DNA from: Streptomyces blattellae
GTDB taxonomy: Bacteria; Actinomycetota; Actinomycetes; Streptomycetales; Streptomycetaceae
DNA length: 64,000 nucleotides
Assembly: GCF_009709555.1 (NCBI RefSeq)
Contig: NZ_WJBG01000123.1
Coordinates: forward strand, 1 to 64,000
Direction: 5' to 3'
Below, piece after piece: positions 33,030 to 40,779 of this stretch. Numbering within the stretch: position 1 is the first letter of the stretch; each line of letters starts with the position of its first letter. The notes beneath the pieces were generated by a model. That model worked only from the letters and a program-made list of their open reading frames with translations, did no database searches and was not told where the DNA came from. The position numbers were made by a program, and so were the translations under genes.

Positions 33030-33691
33030 CACCTTTCCAGGGGCGTGGTGAAGACGAGTTCCGTGCGGTCGCCGGGCAGGGTGACGTCGGTGATGTCCAC
33101 GACGCGGTCCTGGATGTCGTACGACGTCTTGCGCAGCAGGATCACCGCCGTACCGGGCGGCAGCTCCAGCTCTCTCGCCTCGTCCGGGGTCGGCGGACGG
33201 GCGGTGAAGCGTTCCTCGATGCGGTCCACCTCGATGCCGACCGTGGAGAGCTGGTGCTGGGTGCCGCCGGGCCAGGGTTCGTTGCCGTCGTCCAGGATGT
33301 CGGGGTTGGCCGCGATCAGGTCGTGGACCAGGTAGGAGGTCACCAGGCTGAACGGGGCCGTCCCGGTCGTGCAGCGGGTGCGGTACGTCCGCTCCAGGAG
33401 CAGGGCTCCCGCCGGGACGCCGAACGCGTCCGCGAGGTCCTTCGGTGCCTTGATCCTGCGGTACCTGGCGTAGAAGACGAGGTCGCGGGAGTTCAGGCCG
33501 GTGTCGTGTTCCGTGGCGCCGGTCCCGGCCCGCGTGGGCAGCGGACGGCGGGCGCGGTCCTTCTCCCACTGGTGCCGCGCGTTGTCGCGGACGGCGCGGG
33601 GGCGCGGGTGGCGGAGGGACCCGCCGTCCGTGATCTCTCCGTAGTTCTCTTCGTGGATCTCTTCGTGGATCTCTTCGTACGCTTTCGGCAC
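33026..33691 (-). CDS. GntR/UTRA-type regulator lacking a clear DNA-binding domain
   Basis: The 221-residue protein has a complete UTRA ligand domain: DLADAFGVPAGALLLERTYRTR, APFSLVTSYLVHDLIAANPDILDDGNEPWPGGTQHQL, EIPPT-like ARPPTPDEARELELPPGTAV and DVTLPGDRTELVFTTPLERW. The N-terminal winged helix expected of HutC-type regulators is not recognisable; instead there is a short repeated acidic start (EEIHEEIHEEN) encoded by CTCTTCGTGGAT repeats. It may be a truncated regulator or a ligand-binding decoy. The frame starts at GTG 33691 with a poor ribosome-binding site, so a later start is possible. Confidence 0.75.
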   Translation of the reverse strand: MPKAYEEIHEEIHEENYGEITDGGSLRHPRPRAVRDNARHQWEKDRARRPLPTRAGTGATEHDTGLNSRDLVFYARYRRIKAPKDLADAFGVPAGALLLERTYRTRCTTGTAPFSLVTSYLVHDLIAANPDILDDGNEPWPGGTQHQLSTVGIEVDRIEERFTARPPTPDEARELELPPGTAVILLRKTSYDIQDRVVDITDVTLPGDRTELVFTTPLERW

Positions 33692-33734
33692 AGCCTCAGC
33701 GTAAGACTCCCGGAAACGTCCGCACGGGAAGCGT

Positions 33735-33790
33735 CCGCGTGAAAAGACCCGACCGCTGGCGACGGGGGATGCACCAGCGATCGGGCTATG
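33735..33790 (-). terminator. Candidate terminator after the STAND gene
   Basis: CCCGACCGCTGG pairs with CCAGCGATCGGG (one mismatch) around a 14-base loop, some 75 bases past the stop of the STAND gene on the minus strand. Confidence 0.5.
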
Positions 33791-33861
33791 GCCAAGGCTA
33801 ACAAGGCTGCGAGTGCTGTGGGAGGAGACTCCTCAGCCACACTGCGGCGTTGTGATCGGGA

Positions 33862-36800
33862 TCACTGGCGGCACGGCGGCTCGTACGACAGACGGGGCAG
33901 GTACTCCTGCCATTTCTGCCGGGTCAGAACGCCCCGGGTGGCCGAGCAGATACGGCTGATCGCGTCGTCGACGTCCAGGTTCCACAGCCGTACGGTGTCG
34001 GAGCCGCTCGACACCCCGAGCATGTGGCCGACCGGGCTGAATGACAGGAAGTTGCCCGTCTTGGCGTTGGGGCTCATCGACTGGCCGATGGGCCTGGCGT
34101 CGGCGGGTTCGGTGACGTTCCACAGCCGGACCGTGTTGTCGTTGCCGCCGCTGGCCAGGGTGCGGCCGTCGTGGCTGAAGGTGAGCGACACCAGCGCCTC
34201 GGTGTGGCCCGCGAGCGGACGGCCCAGCGGGGTCGCGCTGTCGGGTTCGGTGACGTTCCACAGCCGGACCGTGCTGTCGTCGCTGCCGCTGGCCAGGGTG
34301 CGGCCGTCCGGGCTGTAGACGAGGGTGTTGACGGGGCCGAGGTGCCCGGTGAGCGGTGTGCCCAGCGGGGTCGCGTGGCCCGGGTCGGTGACGTTCCACA
34401 GCCGGATCGTGAGGTCGGCGCTGCCGCTGGCGAGAGTGCGGCCGTCGGGGCTGAAGGCGAGGGCGTTGACGTACCCCTTGTGACCGGTCAGCGGCTTGCC
34501 GAGGGGGACGAGGCGGGCCGGGTCGGTGGCGTCCCACAGTTGGATGGTGCGGTCGTCGTAGGCGCCGGCGAGGGTGCGGCCGTCGTGGCTGAAGGCGAGC
34601 GAGTCGGCGCCCGAGTACCGCGTGTTCAGCAGGACCGGCTTGCCGTACGCGACGGGGTGGGCCGGGTCGGTGACGTTCCACAGCTGCACCGTGTTGCGGA
34701 CGCCCGTCAGGACGGCGAGGGTGCGGCCGTCGGGCGAGAACGCCAGCAGCCGGATGTCCCGCTCCCCGGTCGTGAACGGCTTGCCCAGCGCCACGGGCCG
34801 CCCGGGAGCCGCCACGCTCCACAGCCGGATCTTGCTGTCGCCGCTGCCGGTGGCCAGGACCTTCCCGTCCCGGCGGAACGCCCCGATACGGCCGATCATG
34901 TCCGACCTCGGGATCGACCACAGCCGGATCCTGCTGTCGCCGGTGCCGGTGGCGAGGGTGCGGCCGTCGGGGCTGAAGCCGATGGCGTACATCTCCCCGC
35001 TGCTGCCCGCGAGCGGCATGCCGACCTGCGACGGGTACGCCGGATTGCGGACGTTCCACAGACTGGCCGTGCTGTCCGCGCTGCCGGCGGCGAGCATGCC
35101 GCCGTCGGGGCTGAAGGCCACGGACCAGATGGGACCGGTGTGCCCGGTCAGCGGCGGGCCGAGCGCGGTCGCGCGGCTGGGGTCGGTGATGTCCCACAGC
35201 CGGACGGTGTTGTCCGAGCTGCCGCTGGCGAGCGTGTGCCCGTCGGGGCTGAAGGCCACGGAGTGCACGGTGTCGGTGTGGCCGGTCAGCGGCGCACCGA
35301 TCCGATGCGGACGGCCTGGATCGGCCATGTCCCACAGCGTGACCGTGTTGTCGTCGCCGCCCGCCGCCAGCGTCCGCCCGTCGGGGCTGAACGCCACCGA
35401 GCGCACGGGCGCGGTGTGGCCGGTCAGGGTGGCGAGCTTCGTCGGCCGCCGCACGTCACGCACATCCCACAGTCGTACGTTCCGCTCCTCGTCGGCGGTG
35501 GCCAGCGTGCGCCCGTCCGGGCTGAAGGCGACCAGGTAGATCGTGCCGTCGTGGCCGGTCAACGGTGTGCCGAGCGCGCGCGGACGACCCGGATCGCGCA
35601 CGTCCCACAGCCGGACCGTGCCGTCGTCCCCCGCGCTGGCCAGGGTCTTGCCGTCGGGGCTGAAGACCGCGCTGCTCACCCAGCTCGTGTGCCCGGTCAG
35701 GGGTCTGCCCAGCGCCTTGGGCCGGGTCGGGTCCGACACGTCCCACAGGCGTACGGTCCGGTCGTAGCTGGCGGAGGCCAGGAGCCGGCCGTCCGGGCTG
35801 AACGTCGTGAGGTAGACGGCACCGGTGTGGCCGGCCAGCGGTGTGGCCAGCGGTGCGTTGACGATCGAGATCAGCCGGTTGCCGGCGTCCGCGTCGTCCG
35901 GCCGCAGCCGGTGCGCCACCAGGCCCAGCTGCGCGGACAGCGACGGATCCGTGGACCGGACGCGATCGGACTCGGCCAGCACCTGCGCGAACACCGCGTC
36001 GTCCCGCTGCTGCATCGCGACCACCGCCGCACCGGCGGCCACGACCGCCAGGACGACCAGCGCCGCGACCGCACCGCGGCTGATCCACACCACGCGCCTG
36101 CGCAGCCGGACCGACGCGGCCAGGAACTCCACCGCGCTGCGGGTCAGGAAGGTGTCCCCGGCGGACTTGGCCCAGTTGTGGGCCTGCTCAAGCCGGGAAC
36201 CCCGGTAGAGCAGCGCCGTATCGCGGTTCGAGCCCTCCCAGGATCTGCTGTCCTCCTCCAGCCGCTGGCGCAGCAGATGGTCGCTGCGGCCCTCGTCGAT
36301 CCAGGCGCGCAGCCGCGGCCAGGCATGCAGCAGCGCCTCATGGGTGATCTCCACGCTCTCCGCGTCGAGCGTCACCAGCCGGGCCCGGACCAGGGCTTCC
36401 AGCGACTCCTCCGTCTTGCCGGGGTCGCAGGACTCCTGGGCGAGCTGCCGCCGCGAGCCCCGGCGGCGGGTGGCCTGGGTGTCCTCGCCCAGCCGGACCA
36501 GCCTGAGCAGCAGCAGCCGCGCGGCCGTACGTGCCGCCGGGTCCAGCCCTGACCAGGCCCGCTCGGCGGTCGCCGCCACCGCTCCCTGGATACCGCCCGC
36601 CGCCCGGTAGCCGGCCAGCGTCAGCCGGCCGGCCTTGCGCCGCTGCCAGGTGGCGAGCAGGGCGTGGGAGAGCAGCGGCAGCACACCGGCGTCGTGCTCC
36701 CCCACAGCCCGGAAGGCGTGGGAGGCACCCCCACCGCGGGGGCCGTCGGCGCTCACCTCCCGGACGATCAGCTCGGCAAGGCCCGGTTCCAGTTCCAGGC

Positions 36801-38190
36801 CCACGGCCTTGGCGGGACCGGTCACCGCCTCGCGCAACTCGGCCGTGGTCAGCGGCCCGAGCACCATGTGCCGGTGCTGCAGCGCGTCGGCCAGCTCGGG
36901 ATGGGCGAGGCACTGCTCGTAGAAGTCGGCGCGTATGCCGAGGACCACGAGGACGGGGGCGGGGTCGTCGGAGGCGGGGTGGTCGGGGGCGGGGTGGTCG
37001 GAGGCGAGGCCGTCGGGGGCGGGGGTGCAGGCGGCGTGCAGAAGCTGGATGAACGCACGCCGGTCCGCCTCGTCGGAGCAGAGGGTGAACGTTTCCTCAA
37101 ATTGGTCGACGATGACGACGGGGCGGGCGGGGGAGGAGGGCCGCGCCGCCCATGAGGCGACGGCTTCTCGTACGGCCTGAGCGTCGGCCGGGGTGTCCGC
37201 GGTCGGGGCTTCCGCTTCTGGAGTGTCCGCTGCTGGAGTGTCCGCTGCTGGAGTGTCCGCTGCTGGAGTGCCCGCTTCCTGGGTGCCCGCTTCCTGGGTG
37301 CCCGCTTCCTGGGTGTCCACTCCCGGGTGGTCCGGTTCCGGGTGGTCCGGTCCCGGGTTGTCCGCGCCCGACTTGTCTACTCCCGGGTTGTCTGCCCCGG
37401 GGTTGTCCGCTCCGGAGTCATCCGCTCCCAGGTTGTCCGCTCCCGGAGTGTCCGCTGCCGGGATGGAGAGGAGGGACGCGAGTCCGGGGATCCGTCCGGT
37501 CAGCCCGGCGAGCGGGCGGGCGCCCGGTACGAACTGCACCACCTCACGCCCCTGCTGCTCCAGCGCAGGCACCAGACCGGCGTTCAGCAGGGAGGACTTG
37601 CCCGCACCCGAGGCGCCCACGAGCATGACCAGACCGCCGGTCTTCTCCGCCGCACGGAGCTGCGCCATGAGGGCGTCGGTGCTGCGCTCCCGGCCGAAGA
37701 ACCATGGGGCGTCCTGCTGCCGATAGGAAGCGAGCCCCCGGTACGGACACACCCCACCGGGTACGGCCGGGGCATCGCCCGCGGACCGCCTCTCCTCTTT
37801 CCCTTCCCCATCCCCGTCCCCTTCCGCGGCGACGGCGGCCCGCTCGCCGATGGGATCGGCCACCGCCTGCTCCCAGATGCGCTGCCACTGAGCCAGGTCG
37901 TACAGGCCGGGCGACACCGGTGTGGGCCGCGCGCGCCGCGCCTGCGGGATGAGGATGTGCAGCACGGCAGCCAGAGCGGCGAACTGGGCAGGCACGTTCT
38001 TCGCCCGCCGCCAGTCACTGATCCGCTGCGCGGACACCCGTACGGGCCGCCCTCGCTCATCGACCCGCTGCAGCTGTACGACCGCCTCGGCCACGCGCTT
38101 GAGGGGAGGGTTGCCGGCCTCCCGGTACAGCAGCGCGAGGCGCTCCGCGAAGGCTGTGCGCGCCCCTGAGTCGGAACTCAAGGCCTCCAC
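33862..38190 (-). CDS. nSTAND1 NTPase with N-terminal HTH and 14 WD40 repeats
   Basis: The 1442-residue protein has an N-terminal HTH-like region (VRVSAQRISDWRRAKNVPAQFAAL, residues 45-80), a STAND NTPase with Walker A GASGAGKSS (192-200) and VVIVDQFEETFTL as Walker B (about 350), an effector-relay helical region, one membrane segment (ISRGAVAALVVLAVVAAGAAVVAM, about 700), and 14 FSPDG-type WD40 blades (about 770-1420), enough for two seven-bladed propellers. Blade 8 (GAFRRDGKVLATGSGDSK) is degenerate. STAND proteins are signalling switches, some of them in antiphage defence. A repeat-encoded linker and an inserted palindrome are described separately. It starts at ATG 38190 and appears to be a single-gene unit. 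Confidence 0.86.
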   Translation of the reverse strand: MEALSSDSGARTAFAERLALLYREAGNPPLKRVAEAVVQLQRVDERGRPVRVSAQRISDWRRAKNVPAQFAALAAVLHILIPQARRARPTPVSPGLYDLAQWQRIWEQAVADPIGERAAVAAEGDGDGEGKEERRSAGDAPAVPGGVCPYRGLASYRQQDAPWFFGRERSTDALMAQLRAAEKTGGLVMLVGASGAGKSSLLNAGLVPALEQQGREVVQFVPGARPLAGLTGRIPGLASLLSIPAADTPGADNLGADDSGADNPGADNPGVDKSGADNPGPDHPEPDHPGVDTQEAGTQEAGTQEAGTPAADTPAADTPAADTPEAEAPTADTPADAQAVREAVASWAARPSSPARPVVIVDQFEETFTLCSDEADRRAFIQLLHAACTPAPDGLASDHPAPDHPASDDPAPVLVVLGIRADFYEQCLAHPELADALQHRHMVLGPLTTAELREAVTGPAKAVGLELEPGLAELIVREVSADGPRGGGASHAFRAVGEHDAGVLPLLSHALLATWQRRKAGRLTLAGYRAAGGIQGAVAATAERAWSGLDPAARTAARLLLLRLVRLGEDTQATRRRGSRRQLAQESCDPGKTEESLEALVRARLVTLDAESVEITHEALLHAWPRLRAWIDEGRSDHLLRQRLEEDSRSWEGSNRDTALLYRGSRLEQAHNWAKSAGDTFLTRSAVEFLAASVRLRRRVVWISRGAVAALVVLAVVAAGAAVVAMQQRDDAVFAQVLAESDRVRSTDPSLSAQLGLVAHRLRPDDADAGNRLISIVNAPLATPLAGHTGAVYLTTFSPDGRLLASASYDRTVRLWDVSDPTRPKALGRPLTGHTSWVSSAVFSPDGKTLASAGDDGTVRLWDVRDPGRPRALGTPLTGHDGTIYLVAFSPDGRTLATADEERNVRLWDVRDVRRPTKLATLTGHTAPVRSVAFSPDGRTLAAGGDDNTVTLWDMADPGRPHRIGAPLTGHTDTVHSVAFSPDGHTLASGSSDNTVRLWDITDPSRATALGPPLTGHTGPIWSVAFSPDGGMLAAGSADSTASLWNVRNPAYPSQVGMPLAGSSGEMYAIGFSPDGRTLATGTGDSRIRLWSIPRSDMIGRIGAFRRDGKVLATGSGDSKIRLWSVAAPGRPVALGKPFTTGERDIRLLAFSPDGRTLAVLTGVRNTVQLWNVTDPAHPVAYGKPVLLNTRYSGADSLAFSHDGRTLAGAYDDRTIQLWDATDPARLVPLGKPLTGHKGYVNALAFSPDGRTLASGSADLTIRLWNVTDPGHATPLGTPLTGHLGPVNTLVYSPDGRTLASGSDDSTVRLWNVTEPDSATPLGRPLAGHTEALVSLTFSHDGRTLASGGNDNTVRLWNVTEPADARPIGQSMSPNAKTGNFLSFSPVGHMLGVSSGSDTVRLWNLDVDDAISRICSATRGVLTRQKWQEYLPRLSYEPPCRQ
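36695..36733 (-). repeat. In-frame Streptomyces palindrome inside the STAND gene
   Basis: The 39-base stretch encodes the insert GGGASHAFRAVGE between ADGPR and the conserved AGVLPLLSHALL motif. On the minus strand it reads TGGGGGTGCCTCCCACGCC...GTGGGGGAGCA, a sequence type that recurs between Streptomyces genes. Its length is a multiple of three, so the reading frame survives. Confidence 0.6.
37201..37464 (-). repeat. 15-bp tandem repeats encoding a five-residue linker array
   Basis: Pentapeptides such as ADTPA, AGTQE, ADNPG and PDHPG repeat about 18 times (residues about 243-330) between the Walker A and Walker B regions of the STAND NTPase. The DNA units (CTGCTGGAGTGTCCG, CTTCCTGGGTGCCCG and variants) are 15 bases, so gain or loss of units keeps the frame. 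Confidence 0.85.
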
Positions 38191-38475
38191 CCCTTACCTC
38201 TCCCTTACTTCCCCCGCAGCCGGACATCCGGACCGGAAAACTCACCTTATACGGCTGACCTGCGGTGAAGGGCCGAACCGGACACCGGACCCTCCGCGTT
38301 CCAGCCATCGGATGGCAGGATCACGACACAGCAGCGAACGACCACACGCCGTCATGCCGGGCAGGCCACCCAGCCCAGTGCTCGGAGGGGCAGCAGCCCA
38401 TGACGCGTTCGTTCTCGGCCGGCTTGAGACGTAAATCACCGGACGGGTCCGCGCCGCAACAGCGCGGACCGGGGC

Positions 38476-38538
38476 TTCGCGCGTCGTCCGGAACCGGTCC
38501 CCACGAGGGGAGGGACCGGTTCCGGACGACGCCGCGAA
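38476..38538. terminator. 63-bp near-perfect palindrome between mazF and the STAND gene
   Basis: A perfect 20-base stem (38482-38501 with 38512-38531) surrounds a 10-base loop, and six more pairs (TTCGCG/CGCGAA) follow after a one-base bulge. Both neighbouring genes lie on the minus strand and the palindrome sits about 70 bases past the toxin stop, so it is well placed as a terminator. Its length is exceptional. Nothing else is supported in 38191-38605. Confidence 0.7.
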
Positions 38539-38605
38539 ACAGGCCACGCCCCGAGCGGGTGCGGCACATGGACCGCGTCCGCCGCGTACTGGCGATGTTC
38601 GACGG

Positions 38606-38944
38606 CTACGCCAGGCCCAGGATCACGCGAACGCACTCTTCCACACGCCTCATCTCGCTCGGATCCAGCAGGCCGAGACGCCTCCGAAGCCTTGGCTTGT
38701 CCACGGTGTGCAGGTCGGTGCAGTTCACGTACGACTCGTCGTACTTGGTCACCCCGCAGTCAGGCCCGATCGGTACGTGGGTCGAGGTAGGGCCGGATGT
38801 TCCGGTGATCACGGCAACAGTGAGCGCCGACAGCGGTTCGGCGATGCGGTTCACCGTGAGAACGACCACTGGATGCGGGCCGAGAGGGCTGGGGAGGGCG
38901 CACCCCCACACTTCGCCCCGCAGGGCGGAACCGGCCTTCACCAC
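38606..38944 (-). CDS. MazF/PemK-type toxin
   Basis: The 112-residue protein has the MazF fold signature: GEVWGCALPSPLGPHPVVVLTVNRI (RGEVW-like start with conserved Pro and basic contact), then AVITGTSGPTSTHVPIGPDCGVTKYDESYVNCTDLHTVDKPRLRRRLG. It would cleave mRNA at short sequences when free of antitoxin. It starts at GTG 38944 or 38941, overlapping the end of the antitoxin gene by seven bases, so translation is coupled. The motif order and length are complete, so it is probably active. Confidence 0.82.
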   Translation of the reverse strand: MVKAGSALRGEVWGCALPSPLGPHPVVVLTVNRIAEPLSALTVAVITGTSGPTSTHVPIGPDCGVTKYDESYVNCTDLHTVDKPRLRRRLGLLDPSEMRRVEECVRVILGLA

Positions 38945-39306
38945 CCTGTCTCGTCCGCTGCCGCCAGCTCATCCACGGTCGCGGGCAGGACGCCTGCGGG
39001 AGTCGGGGCCTGAGCGCCCTGGTAGAAGTCGCGGATCTCCTGAGATGCCGCCACCTCGGTCGCCTCGCGAGAGAGCAGCCGAAGCCCTTCACGCAAGGCA
39101 TCGGAGAGCGAATGCAGCTTCAGGGTCTGCATCACCTGTTGCAGATCCGCCAGCTCATCCGGACGCAACCGCACCTGGGCCACGCTTGTAGCACCGCTGC
39201 CGCCCTGCTTCTGGCGCGGTTGTGAGGTCCGGGCCGCGGTCGAAGTGCGCCTTCTGGGTGTGGCACCTGAGGCGCGGTTCTTCTGTCGTTCGGTCTTCGG
39301 GGCCAT
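38938..39306 (-). CDS. RHH-type antitoxin of the MazF pair
   Basis: The 122-residue protein has a basic, disordered start (KTERQKNRASGATPRRRTS), a ribbon-helix-helix core (TSVAQVRLRPDELADLQQVMQTLKLHSLSDALREGLRLL), and an acidic C-terminal tail (TVDELAAADETGW) that would block the toxin. I chose ATG 39306 because GGGGAGG stands five bases upstream; the frame runs on to 39357. It should repress its own operon through the palindrome at 39327-39346. Confidence 0.8.
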   Translation of the reverse strand: MAPKTERQKNRASGATPRRRTSTAARTSQPRQKQGGSGATSVAQVRLRPDELADLQQVMQTLKLHSLSDALREGLRLLSREATEVAASQEIRDFYQGAQAPTPAGVLPATVDELAAADETGW

Positions 39307-39326
39307 TCCTGCCTCCCCCCTCATCG

Positions 39327-39346
39327 TGTATGACAAATGTCGTACA
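39327..39346 (-). promoter_or_regulatory. Operator of the MazF-type operon
   Basis: TGTATGACA (39327-39335) and TGTCGTACA (39338-39346) form an inverted repeat with one mismatch per arm around AA. It lies 20 bases upstream of the antitoxin start, inside the expected promoter. A further half-site (TGTCAT) is at 39352. Confidence 0.6.
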
Positions 39347-39385
39347 ACCAGTGTCATTCTTGTTTCCTAGCTGGTCAAGGCTGGC

Positions 39386-40276
39386 TCAGGCGGCGTCGGA
39401 GAGGCGCTGCTCGCGCTGTCGGCAGTCCCGGCAGCGGCTGTGCTCCGCCGAGCGGAATCCCCGGTCGCAGCCGTCGCAGTTGCGCAGGGGCACGACGGCC
39501 GGACCTGCTGGGCGTTCTGCGCTTCTCGCCGGGGTCGGCAGAGGTGTCTCCTTGAGCCGGTAGGCGAGGATGCCGGCCGGGCGGGTCAGCAGGTGGTCGG
39601 GGAGCCCTGCGGTGAGGTGGTCCGTGATCTGTGTGGGCAGAAGGCCTGCCGCGAGCCACCGGGTGACGGCCGGGGCGAGGCGGGCGGCCTCCTGCTCGGT
39701 GAGGACAAGGCGGGGGTCGACCCGGCGCAGGGCGGCGAGTACGGCGATGGCTCGGGGGTCGGTGTCGGTGAGCGGGACCGGCGTCTCCGTCTCGGCCGGG
39801 GCGGGCGTCTGCGGTGTTTCCCGCACGGCCGCCGTTGCGGGCGTGGCCGCCGTAGCGGCGGGCCGCTTCCGGGGACGGCGCGGTTGGGGAGGCTGGGGCG
39901 GGCCGTCCGGATCGGACTCGGGGTCGCCGCCGGGGATGTCGTAGAAGTACGTCCGGGTACGGACCTGCCCGGTGGGCGTCCGCTCGCGGCGACGCTCCAG
40001 GTATCCGGCCTCTTCGAGTTCTCTGAGCGCACGCGAGATCAGGATCTCGCCCTCGCTGAAGTGCTCGCACAGGGCGGTGATGGTCACGGCGGAGCCGTCG
40101 GGCAGGGAGGAGATGTACGCCGCGACGCCGACCGTGACCGCGCTGCCGCGCCGCTGGGCGAGGGCGTTGGAGATCACGGTGAAGTCGGCCGTGAGGCGGG
40201 TGCGTACGTGGATCACGCCGGAGGTCGGTGCTCCGGCGTCGGCGCGCAGGGGCGCGTTAGACTGCGACTCAGCCAT
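39386..40276 (-). CDS. Winged-helix protein with C-terminal zinc-ribbon
   Basis: The 296-residue protein has an N-terminal winged helix (AVTVGVAAYISSLPDGSAVTITALCEHFSEGEILISRALRELEEAGYLERR), a Pro/Ala/Thr-rich linker, a helical block (DPRLVLTEQEAARLAPAVTRWLAAG) and a C-terminal Cys4 ribbon (CDGCDRGF...CRDC). It is a paralogue of the protein at 3411-4130 and of a type frequent in Streptomyces accessory DNA. It may bind DNA as a replication or transcription regulator. It starts at ATG 40276 and ends 80 bases before the antitoxin gene on the same strand. Confidence 0.76.
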   Translation of the reverse strand: MAESQSNAPLRADAGAPTSGVIHVRTRLTADFTVISNALAQRRGSAVTVGVAAYISSLPDGSAVTITALCEHFSEGEILISRALRELEEAGYLERRRERTPTGQVRTRTYFYDIPGGDPESDPDGPPQPPQPRRPRKRPAATAATPATAAVRETPQTPAPAETETPVPLTDTDPRAIAVLAALRRVDPRLVLTEQEAARLAPAVTRWLAAGLLPTQITDHLTAGLPDHLLTRPAGILAYRLKETPLPTPARSAERPAGPAVVPLRNCDGCDRGFRSAEHSRCRDCRQREQRLSDAA

Positions 40277-40557
40277 TGGGAAGTGGGTCTTCCTGATCGG
40301 TCAGGCCCTCGTTCGGGATTGCCGTCCCGGCCGGGGGCCGATGTCTGTGTGCGGTTGTCGCGGCGAACGTAACCGCCCGTGTCCCGCGCCTGCAAGCCGG
40401 TCACTCGGACGGGTGACGCGGGCTTTGCGGCCGGGGAGGGCGGGTGGGCGGGTAGTTCTTTCCCCCGGTCCTTTCAGGAGGTCAGCGGCCTGCCGGGCCC
40501 TCGCGGACAGGGGTCCGGTGAGCCCGGGGCGTGGACAGTGACCGGAGCCCGGCGGGC

Positions 40558-40779
40558 TCAGTGACGGTGGCTCCCGGCCTTCAACTCGCCTATGAAGGCG
40601 GCCCAGGAGGCGGCTTCGAAGCACAGTGCCGGGCCGTGCGGGACCTTGCTGTCACGGACCGGGACGACGGCCTCCTGGAATCCGTCGGCCACCTCCACGC
40701 AGTCGCCCCCCGCCTGATTGCTGTAGCTGCTCTTGCGCCAGGCGGCGCCGTTCAGATCGGGACGGGAGATTCGCGCCAC
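40558..40779 (-). CDS. DUF397 domain protein
   Basis: The 73-residue protein contains AAWRKSSYSNQAGGDCVEVADG, VRDSKVPHGP and SWAAFIGEL, the full DUF397 pattern. It partners the HTH gene upstream. GTG 40779 is preceded by GGAGG at nine bases. Unusually, the first 128 bases of its frame are also covered by the end of the HTH frame, which reads through instead of stopping. Confidence 0.85.
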   Translation of the reverse strand: MARISRPDLNGAAWRKSSYSNQAGGDCVEVADGFQEAVVPVRDSKVPHGPALCFEAASWAAFIGELKAGSHRH

